Positions 6,783 to 12,516 of a DNA stretch of 13,579 bases are shown here, one piece after another. Position numbers and translations under genes: made by a program. The notes below the pieces were generated by a model. It did not search any database. It was not told the DNA's origin and saw only the letters and a program-made list of their open reading frames with translations. Source of the stretch: an uncultured Phycisphaerales bacterium (GTDB lineage Bacteria; Planctomycetota; Phycisphaerae; Sedimentisphaerales; Anaerobacaceae); the NCBI GenBank assembly GCA_937868145.1, contig CALMMH010000339.1, forward strand, positions 1 to 13,579. Direction: 5' to 3'. Numbering within the stretch: the stretch's first letter is position 1; each line of letters begins with the position of its first letter.

Positions 6783-6986
6783 TTAGACAGGCATGACGTT
6801 GGTGGCTTCCGGCCCTTTGCGGCCCTGGCCCCGGCTGTACTCAACGGCCTGCCCTTCGTGCAGCGTCTTGAATCCCTCGCCGGCGATATTGGAATGATGG
6901 ATGAACAGCTCTTCGCTGCCATCGTCGGGGGTAATGAACCCGAAACCCTTCTTCTCGTTAAACCACTTCACTGTTCCTCGTGCCAT
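6783..6986 (-). CDS. cold-shock domain protein, second of a tandem pair
   Basis: A 67-aa single cold-shock domain, the normal CspA-family length. It starts [18 protein letters not shown] and has RNP1 (KGFGFI, residues 13-18) and RNP2 (LFIHH, residues 27-31), the aromatic surface that binds single-stranded RNA and DNA. AGGAG lies 9 nt before ATG 6986; an upstream in-frame ATG (7076) adds an unrelated tail and is not the start. The gene lies 62 nt downstream of its paralogue at 7049-7252 and is probably cotranscribed with it. Likely an RNA chaperone or antiterminator; whether it is cold-induced cannot be told. Confidence 0.93.
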   Translation of the reverse strand: MARGTVKWFNEKKGFGFITPDDGSEELFIHHSNIAGEGFKTLHEGQAVEYSRGQGRKGPEATNVMPV

Positions 6987-7048
6987 GCTACTTTCTCCTG
7001 GGACCCGGCATGGTCCCGTACAAACTTCTCTCCCCTGTTCGTTGCTGC

Positions 7049-7252
7049 TTACTTCGGAATGACGTTGGTCGCACACGGACCTTTGCGACCCTGACCGACG
7101 GTGAACTCAACCTTCTGCCCCTCGTTGAGGGATGCATACCCTTGAGTTCTGATTTCCGAGTGATGGACAAACAGGTCGTCTCCACCCTCGTCCGGGGCGA
7201 TGAACCCGAAGCCCTTGTCCGCGTTGAACCACTTCACTGTACCCTTTGCCAC
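7049..7252 (-). CDS. cold-shock domain protein, first of a tandem pair
   Basis: A 67-aa cold-shock domain starting at GTG 7252 ([17 protein letters not shown]) with RNP1 KGFGFI and RNP2 LFVHHS, ending NVIPK. AGGAG sits 8 nt upstream of the GTG. It shares the [20 protein letters not shown] and ATNV blocks with the gene at 6783-6986, so the two are a local duplication with diverged middles (DEGGDD against DDGSEE). The region upstream (7253-7442) is a likely untranslated leader, with palindromes at 7405-7412 and 7424-7442. Confidence 0.93.
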   Translation of the reverse strand: MAKGTVKWFNADKGFGFIAPDEGGDDLFVHHSEIRTQGYASLNEGQKVEFTVGQGRKGPCATNVIPK

Positions 7253-7423
7253 TGGATCTTCTCCTGAGCCCTTACGGACTCCATACGCGTTCCCTCTGTT
7301 TCATTCAAGGGGTAGACTTCGAGGGAGGAAAGCTTACTCCTTTACAGATGGTCCACTATATCGGTCTCTACGCCGGCTGTGTACAAAATAAATCGAAAAA
7401 GGGAGAAATTTCGGGGGTTTGTG

Positions 7424-7442
7424 GGTAGGGAAATTCCTTACC
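7424..7442. repeat. imperfect 19-bp palindrome in the cold-shock leader area
   Basis: GGTAGGGAA-A-TTCCTTACC: nine-base arms with one mismatch around a single central base. A smaller perfect palindrome, GAAATTTC, lies 12 nt away at 7405-7412. The size and symmetry suit a dimeric regulator, but no known operator is matched. Confidence 0.4.
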
Positions 7443-7484
7443 ATCCGCAAGAAAGGAATGTCGACCCTGGGACTGATTAAGGTG

Positions 7485-7613
7485 ATGACAGACTCAGATT
7501 GTCACGGGCCGGAACCCTATGACAGAAGCCAAATCAGCCGCAGAATTTGATTCGCGGAAGTGACATCGACGCACTCTGGCGACGAGCCTGCGCAAATGCG
7601 AATAACCCTGTCA
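7485..7613. repeat. cluster of TGACA/TGTCA words
   Basis: TGACA occurs at 7486, 7520 and 7561; its complement TGTCA at 7500 and 7609. Two copies extend to the identical 8-mer ATGACAGA (7485-7492 and 7519-7526). The 7486/7500 pair forms an inverted repeat with a 9-nt gap. Five copies in about 130 nt exceeds chance expectation for a 5-mer counted on both strands (about 0.25). Confidence 0.35.
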
Positions 7614-7652
7614 CAAGGTGTCGTTCGATGACGAACGGGGAGACCGTGCGGG

Positions 7653-8288
7653 TTATCGCATGACCCAGTTCTGATCTTTGTAGACCACTTCCACCGAGGA
7701 CCTTAAAGCCGGATCGCTCCGAAGGTCGTAGTTCAGCGAGAGGGTCTTGCGGAGATAGACGAGCATCGGCTTGCCATCCCCGCCTGACGCAACCGGATGC
7801 GCGATGACGGCGGTCTCGTTGCTCAAACCACCCACGAAGACCTGGAAGCCGGCGGCTTGGGCATCGAAGTCCTGCCAGATGATCGCGATATCTCGGGCGT
7901 TGTCTTCGCCCTCGAGAATCCGATTGGGCACGCTCTGGAGGGATTCAAGAAGCGGGTAACGGCTCTCATGGCGTTGCTTGATCATCTGGAACACCGCCGC
8001 CGGAACAGCCCGTCCGGCCGGAACGATCTGAAACGTATCCGTCATCAGGTCGCATTTCGGATAGAACTCGACATCCATCCCGGTCCGGTTCGTGACCGTC
8101 ATAATCATGTACCAGAACCGCTGCTCGCCGGTGGGTCCATAGGGAAGCACGAGTTGTTGCGGGTGTTCATAGCGTACATCCAGCGTCCACTGCCCTGGCC
8201 GCTGTACGATCGCCGGGGTGGGGGCCGCCATGCACAGGCCCGTGAAAATTGCCGTAAGTACTGCCCCATAAACGAGATAACTCTTCAT
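7653..8288 (-). CDS. secreted protein of unknown function
   Basis: A 211-aa protein with a clear signal peptide (MKSYLVYGAVLTAIFTGLCM, cut near AAP). The mature part has beta-like segments (QWTLDVRYEHPQQLVLPYG, FWYMIMTVTNRTG) resembling an immunoglobulin-like or exported planctomycete domain, then an acidic middle and a C-terminal strand region ending KDQNWVMR. The phrase YMIMTVTNRTGMDVEFYP suggests a periplasmic protein with a substituted beta-sandwich, but I do not recognise a named family. The ribosome site is weak (GGAG 12 nt before ATG 8288), while the promoter at 8352-8380 is strong. It is a single gene, divergent from the Gfo pair. Confidence 0.8.
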   Translation of the reverse strand: MKSYLVYGAVLTAIFTGLCMAAPTPAIVQRPGQWTLDVRYEHPQQLVLPYGPTGEQRFWYMIMTVTNRTGMDVEFYPKCDLMTDTFQIVPAGRAVPAAVFQMIKQRHESRYPLLESLQSVPNRILEGEDNARDIAIIWQDFDAQAAGFQVFVGGLSNETAVIAHPVASGGDGKPMLVYLRKTLSLNYDLRSDPALRSSVEVVYKDQNWVMR

Positions 8289-8351
8289 CGCAAATCCGCT
8301 CTCCAGAGAAACCGACGGATACTCGGATACGCTAACTTCTACTATTTGCCC

Positions 8352-8380
8352 ATTTTACACAAAACTGGCCACCGTGCCAA
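8352..8380 (-). promoter_or_regulatory. strong sigma70-type promoter for the secreted-protein gene
   Basis: On the minus strand TTGGCA (8375-8380), exactly 17 nt, then TAAAAT (8352-8357). Each hexamer matches consensus at five of six positions. Transcription would start near 8345, giving a leader of about 57 nt before ATG 8288. Confidence 0.6.
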
Positions 8381-8549
8381 GAAGATTCTCGCATCGGAAC
8401 GCCCCCGAAGGGGTTTTGGGCAACAATGAGTCTCTCTTCCCCACGGGAAAACCGTGCGTACCCATCGGTCATCTGGTAATCTGACCGCCGGATCTGGCAC
8501 TGTGGCTTCTTCATTCGAAAAGATGAACTCGGGCGACGGAGGTCATGCT

Positions 8550-9773
8550 ATGACAGGAACGAACAACAGGCAAATGCAGCAGATCACACGACGAGGGTTC
8601 CTTTCCGCCGGGACGGCCTTGTCCTTCACGATCGTCGGAGCGAAGGCAGTCGCCGGAACGCAGGCGAACAGCCGAGTCAAGGTCGGTCTCATCGGCCAGG
8701 GCGATCGCGGCCGAATGATCGCCGGTATGGTTCAGCGGCACGGCGGCTACGAGCCCGTCGCGGTGGCCGATTATTTCGAGCAGGTCGCCAACGCCGCCGG
8801 GGACCGGTTGGGCGTATCCAAGACCAATCGCTTCTCAGGCCTTTCGGGCTACAAAGGAGTCATCGCCGCCGACGTCGAGGCGGTCTTTCTGGAGACGCCG
8901 CCCTACTGCTTCCCGGAGCATGTCGAGGCCGCGGTCCAAGCCGGCCGGCACGTCTACATCGCCAAACCACTCGGCTGCGATGTTCCCGGCTGCCTGCGCA
9001 TCCGCAACGCCGCGAAGAAAGCCACGGCGAGCAAACGCGTCTTCCTCTGCGACTTCCAGACCCGCACGGATCCGTTCTTCATCGAAGGCGTCAAACGTGT
9101 GCACGAGGGCGAGATCGGCGCAATCGGCATGATCAGCTCGGAGTACAACGACGAGAGCTTCCGCGATCCGCCGAAGACCGCGACCATCGAAAGCCGCCTT
9201 CAGGAATTGATCTGGGTCAACGACGATGACCTCGGCGGCAGCTATCTGGTCAATGCGGGCATTCACGCCGTCGACGTGGCGATCTGGATCGCAGGGCAGA
9301 TGCCGACGAGCGCCATGGGCGCATCGCGGGTCGTCCGAACCGACCCGCACGGCGACTCGCACGACGTCTTCTCGCTGACGTACGAATTCCCGAACGGCAT
9401 GATCCTGAACCATCGCGGCGAACACCTGAAGAACCGCTCGGACTTCCGAAGCGAGTGCTTCGGGCAAGGTTCGGACGGCTGGATCGAGACCGGTTACTCG
9501 ACGCGTGTCCGCATCCTCGCGCAGAACGGCGGCTGGCGCGGCGGCGACGTCGTGAACCTCTATCCTATGGGCGCCCAGCGGAACATTGATGCATTCCACA
9601 AATCCGTCACAGGCGGCATCTACGACAACCCGACGGTCGAGCCAAGCATCAACGCGACCCTGGCGACAATCCTCGGCCGGGAGGCCGCTCGCCGGCGAAT
9701 GAAGCTGACTCTGGACGAGGTCCTGCGAGAGAATCGTCGCTTGGAGCCCGACCTGACCGGCCTGAAGACATAG
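8550..9773 (+). CDS. Tat-signal Gfo/Idh/MocA-family oxidoreductase-like protein, copy 1
   Basis: A 407-aa protein. Residues 12-36 are a twin-arginine signal (TRRGFLSAGTALSF, Arg14-Arg15), so it should be exported folded, with cofactor bound. A Rossmann fold follows (KVGLIGQGDRG, Gly46/49/51), then the Gfo/Idh/MocA C-terminal sheet domain. The family oxidises or reduces sugars and related compounds with NAD(P). The usual EKP motif reads AKP (Lys139 kept, Glu replaced by Ala138), and the D-x3-H pair reads N-x3-H (Asn225, His229, then Asp232). GGAGG 7 nt before ATG 8550 fixes the start; an in-frame GTG at 8454 only adds duplicated upstream DNA. Substrate unknown. It is followed by its paralogue and may be transcribed separately, since each copy has its own upstream block. 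Confidence 0.9.
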   Translation: MTGTNNRQMQQITRRGFLSAGTALSFTIVGAKAVAGTQANSRVKVGLIGQGDRGRMIAGMVQRHGGYEPVAVADYFEQVANAAGDRLGVSKTNRFSGLSGYKGVIAADVEAVFLETPPYCFPEHVEAAVQAGRHVYIAKPLGCDVPGCLRIRNAAKKATASKRVFLCDFQTRTDPFFIEGVKRVHEGEIGAIGMISSEYNDESFRDPPKTATIESRLQELIWVNDDDLGGSYLVNAGIHAVDVAIWIAGQMPTSAMGASRVVRTDPHGDSHDVFSLTYEFPNGMILNHRGEHLKNRSDFRSECFGQGSDGWIETGYSTRVRILAQNGGWRGGDVVNLYPMGAQRNIDAFHKSVTGGIYDNPTVEPSINATLATILGREAARRRMKLTLDEVLRENRRLEPDLTGLKT

Positions 9774-10079
9774 CCTCACAGGTTCGCAAAAGCCGCAGCC
9801 TCGCTGGCCGGTCGCGGTTCCCGGTCGGAACCGCGAAGTCCCAGAGATCAACCTGCCGGTCACGATAGAGGTCGGGGTCGGTCTACTCCAACCACTGTGC
9901 AAGAAACGTCGTCATGTCACCTTTGGTGCGTTGTTTCGAGACACGAATGGACACCTACGCTCCGCCTGGCGAGGGGAAAAGACGTGCATGACGGCCGCGT
10001 CTCTGATAGTCTGGCCGCCGGGTCTGGGACTGCGGCTTCTTCATAAGGCAAGATCAACTCGAACGACGGAGGTCGTGCA
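9774..10079. other. 306-bp spacer between the two Gfo copies
   Basis: No gene is seen. It contains a perfect 10-bp hairpin (9812-9836) 38 nt after the stop of copy 1. Its last 79 bases (10001-10079) are homologous to the upstream block of copy 1, probably carrying the same control signals. The intermediate part (9840-10000) has no feature I can name. Confidence 0.6.
9812..9836 (+). repeat. 10-bp perfect hairpin after Gfo copy 1
   Basis: TCGCGGTTCC (9812-9821) pairs with GGAACCGCGA (9827-9836) across a 5-nt loop. No U-tract follows, so it is not a classical terminator; it may end transcription weakly or protect the mRNA 3' end. Confidence 0.55.
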
Positions 10080-11300
10080 ATGACAGCAGCAAACGACGGA
10101 CACATGCGGCGATTCACGCGACGAGGGTTCCTTTCCGCCGGAGCAGTTCTCTCTTTCACAGCAATCGAGGCAAAGGCTGTCGCCGGGACACAGGCGAACA
10201 GCCGGATCAAGGTCGGTCTCATCGGCCTGGGTGACCGCGGACGGATGATCGCCGGTATGATCCAAAGACACGGCGGCTACGAGATTGTCGCCGTAGCGGA
10301 TTACTTCGAGCAGGTCGCCAACGCGACCGGCGACCGCTTGGGCGTATCTAAGGAAAATCGTTTTTCGGGCCTTCTCGGCTACAAGGGTGTCCTCTCCGCA
10401 GACGTGGACGCAGTCTTCCTGGAGACGCCGCCCTACTGCTTCCCCGAGCATGTCGAAGCAGCGGTCGAAGCAGGACGGCACATCTACATCGCCAAACCGC
10501 TCGGCTGCGATGTTCCCGGCTGCCTGCGCATCCGCGACGCCGCGAGGAAAACCACAACGAACAAACGCGTCTTCCTCTGCGACTTCCAGACCCGCACGGA
10601 TCCGTTCTTCATTGAAGGCGTCAAACGCGTGCGCGAAGGCGCGATCGGGCCCATCGGCATGATCATCGCCGAGTACAACGAAGAAAGCCTGACCGACCCG
10701 CCCAAGACCGGGAACGTCGAGAGCCGCCTGCAGAACCTGATCTGGACCGCCGACGAAAACCTCGGCGGCAGCTACCTGGTCAACGCAGGCATCCACGCCA
10801 TCGACGTGGCCCTCTGGATCGCGGGCCAAATGCCGACAAGCGCTACCGGCGTATCCCGGATCCTCCGAGCCAACCCGCATGGCGATTCGCACGACATCTT
10901 CTCGCTGATCTACGAATTCCCAAACGGAATCGTCCTGAATTATCACGGCGAGTACCTGAACAACCATTCGGACTATCACAGCGACTGCGTCGCCCAGGGC
11001 GCCGATGGCTGGCTGGAGGCAAGCTATACCACGCGAGTCCGCATCCTCGGCGCCCATGGCGGCTGGCGAGGCGGCGATGTCGTCAACCTGTACGTGGCGG
11101 GCGCCGAGCGGAACATCGGCACCTTCCACAAATCCGTCACAGGCGGCGTCTACGACAATCCGACTGTCGAGCCCAGCATCCAGGCGACGCTGGCTACGAT
11201 CCTGGGTCGGGAAGCCGCCCGTCGGCGAATCAAGCTGACTCTGGATGAGGTCCTCCGCGAGAACCGACGCCTGGAGCCCGACTTGGCCGAGCAGAAATAG
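10080..11300 (+). CDS. Tat-signal Gfo/Idh/MocA-family oxidoreductase-like protein, copy 2
   Basis: A 406-aa paralogue of the gene at 8550, about 78% identical by eye and collinear without gaps until the final residues (AEQK in place of TGLKT). It keeps the twin-arginine signal (FTRRGFLSAGAVLSF), the Rossmann motif KVGLIGLGDRG, the AKP motif and the NAGIH-x2-D motif, so both copies share the same departures from the usual catalytic set. Differences cluster in the extreme N-terminus, in the 180-215 region and around residues 300-330, which may reflect a changed substrate pocket. GGAGG 7 nt before ATG 10080 matches copy 1. A strong hairpin follows the stop. Confidence 0.9.
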   Translation: MTAANDGHMRRFTRRGFLSAGAVLSFTAIEAKAVAGTQANSRIKVGLIGLGDRGRMIAGMIQRHGGYEIVAVADYFEQVANATGDRLGVSKENRFSGLLGYKGVLSADVDAVFLETPPYCFPEHVEAAVEAGRHIYIAKPLGCDVPGCLRIRDAARKTTTNKRVFLCDFQTRTDPFFIEGVKRVREGAIGPIGMIIAEYNEESLTDPPKTGNVESRLQNLIWTADENLGGSYLVNAGIHAIDVALWIAGQMPTSATGVSRILRANPHGDSHDIFSLIYEFPNGIVLNYHGEYLNNHSDYHSDCVAQGADGWLEASYTTRVRILGAHGGWRGGDVVNLYVAGAERNIGTFHKSVTGGVYDNPTVEPSIQATLATILGREAARRRIKLTLDEVLRENRRLEPDLAEQK

Positions 11301-11337
11301 GAATCGGAAAGCCCCTTGCCCATCGAGTAGAACCAAA

Positions 11338-11364
11338 GGGCTGTGGAGGTTCTCTCCACAGCCC
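11338..11364 (+). repeat. 11-bp perfect hairpin after Gfo copy 2
   Basis: GGGCTGTGGAG (11338-11348) pairs with CTCCACAGCCC (11354-11364) around GTTCT, 37 nt after the stop codon. It is followed by CCGGCCC and not by a U-run. Its position matches the hairpin after copy 1, although the sequences differ. Confidence 0.6.
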
Positions 11365-11641
11365 CCGGCCCAACATCCTGTCGGATTCCGTCAAGACAAC
11401 CGGCGTCTCCACAACCGATCTTCAGGCATCGAATGAATCCTACCGGGCAACACGCATGATCGGCGCAGACTACGCCGCCTGTAAACCTCTGGAAAACCCC
11501 TTCATCCATGAAGCCCCAGCAGACACAACGAACACCCGTATATCGCTCCCAGAAGCCAAACACCGCTCCTGGGCAAACGGTCTCGCCAACTCATCCGTGC
11601 CCTGAGTCGCCCATTACTTTACCCGCTGGACTACGGAAAAC

Positions 11642-11664
11642 AATTAGGAGAAATGCCTAATTTT
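11642..11664 (+). terminator. weak terminator-like stem
   Basis: AATTAGG (11642-11648) and CCTAATT (11656-11662) form a 7-bp AT-rich stem with a 7-nt loop, running into TT then GCG. The short U-run and low GC make it a doubtful terminator. Confidence 0.25.
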
Positions 11665-11724
11665 GCGTCATTCCGAAAACTGGCGAATGAGGGCCTCCAA
11701 TTCACCACTTTGTGGATTCTTCTA

Positions 11725-11754
11725 TTGTGAAGCATCGTTATCAGTACGTATTTT
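11725..11754 (+). promoter_or_regulatory. candidate promoter for the GNAT gene
   Basis: TTGTGA (11725-11730), an 18-nt spacer and TATTTT (11749-11754) in an AT-rich stretch. The leader to ATG 11880 would be about 120 nt. Confidence 0.4.
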
Positions 11755-11879
11755 TCTCGAATCCCTACACCTTTGCCCTATCGATCCTTAACTTTCGGGA
11801 GTTCCCTCCGAGAACAAGAGAAGAATACAATCGCTTCAGGCATCCAAATTGAACGAAGACGCCCAGTATCAGGAGGACC

Positions 11880-12485
11880 ATGGAGTCCGTTGGCGACACC
11901 CCATACGAGATCCGTCAGGCGACTCTGACGGACATCCCCGAGTTGATCCGCATGCAGACGGCCCTGCAGAGCGACATGGACGGTATCCGTGACAACCTGC
12001 TCAGGCCCAATCGAACCAATGTCGCCAATCTGCGGGAGTACTATCGCAGCCGCATCCAGGACGAACAAACTCTGTTGCTCATCGCCCTGCCGATCAAATC
12101 GTCCAGAGCGGTCGCGATGGGCACCGGCAAGATCTGGCTGCACGCCGACTTCCTGCCGCCCCGGTCGGGGGAACTGATCGATCTGTGGGTCGACCCCGAG
12201 CACCGCAGGAAGAACATGGCCAGGCGAATCCTCGGCCGTCTCCTCCGGTTCTTCCGAGCCCAGGAGGTCGACTTCCTCATCGTCAGTTATGTGGAAGGCA
12301 ACCGGCTCGGCGAGACCCTCTGGAAGCGGCTGCGATTCGAACCGGTTCTGATCACGGCGGTGGCCGACCGCAAGGATGTGGAGCGGACGTTGGACATCCC
12401 GATTCACCCCGTGGCGCCGTCGGCGTACCGTTCCGTGCTCGCCCGGCAATCGAAGAACCACATGATCCCCGCGGCAAGTCTCTGA
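11880..12485 (+). CDS. GNAT-family N-acetyltransferase
   Basis: A 201-aa protein with a GNAT core. The N-terminal strand-helix (YEIRQATLTDIPELIRMQTA, residues 9-28) is typical. Motif A reads ELIDLWVDPEHRRKNMARRI (residues 98-117): the acetyl-CoA pyrophosphate loop R-x-x-G-x-G/A appears as R109-R-K-N-M-A114, with Asn where Gly is usual. Motif B follows as VEGNRLGETLWKRLRFEPV (residues 138-156), the familiar GN..a..lw..lGF block. The family transfers acetyl from acetyl-CoA to an amine; the acceptor is unknown. AGGAGG ends only 3 nt before ATG 11880, closer than normal, but no better start exists. It converges on the hydrolase gene with a 31-nt gap. Confidence 0.85.
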   Translation: MESVGDTPYEIRQATLTDIPELIRMQTALQSDMDGIRDNLLRPNRTNVANLREYYRSRIQDEQTLLLIALPIKSSRAVAMGTGKIWLHADFLPPRSGELIDLWVDPEHRRKNMARRILGRLLRFFRAQEVDFLIVSYVEGNRLGETLWKRLRFEPVLITAVADRKDVERTLDIPIHPVAPSAYRSVLARQSKNHMIPAASL

Positions 12486-12516
12486 ATCCCGGCGCGCCGA
12501 CCGTTGAACGACGCAG

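Larger units (their letters stand above)
7253..7652. other. 400-bp gap upstream of the cold-shock pair
   Basis: This stretch separates the cold-shock pair from the secreted-protein gene, all on the minus strand. The part next to the cold-shock genes (7253-7442) is relatively AT-rich and is the likely leader/promoter area, though no clear -35/-10 pair was found. It contains GAAATTTC (7405-7412) and the near-palindrome GGTAGGGAAATTCCTTACC (7424-7442). The rest (7443-7652) holds five TGACA/TGTCA words and a small stem CGTTCG-ATGA-CGAACG (7622-7637) just after the stop of the secreted-protein gene. A 30-codon plus-strand frame at 7458-7550 lacks a usable ribosome site. Confidence 0.55.
8471..11300 (+). 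repeat. tandem duplication, period 1530 bp
   Basis: Two units of the same gene plus upstream DNA: 8471-9773 and 10001-11300. The offset is exactly 1530 through the whole upstream block and coding region, with no internal indels until the last few codons. The 80 bases before each start (8471-8550 against 10001-10080) match at about 64 of 80 positions by eye, while the ten bases further upstream match at only three, so the homology boundary is sharp. Confidence 0.85.
11301..11879. other. 579-bp gap before the acetyltransferase gene
   Basis: The first part (to about 11610) is GC-balanced and contains a hairpin at 11338-11364 and an open plus-strand frame from 11249 to a TGA at 11603-11605. That frame's only ATG is at 11456 (49 codons, MIGADYAACKPLENPF) and it matches no family I know. 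The second part (11610-11879) turns AT-rich, has the stem AATTAGG-7 nt-CCTAATT followed by TT (11642-11664), and carries a promoter candidate for the downstream gene (11725-11754). Confidence 0.55.

Noticed and set aside
7458..7550. 30-codon plus-strand frame in the TGACA region
   Set aside because: The purine-rich run AAAGGA directly abuts the ATG, leaving no spacing for a ribosome, and there is no other support.
8454..8549. N-terminal extension of Gfo copy 1 to GTG 8454
   Set aside because: The extension lies in the upstream block, the twin-arginine signal would be pushed 32 residues inwards, and GGAGG is correctly spaced from ATG 8550, exactly as in copy 2.
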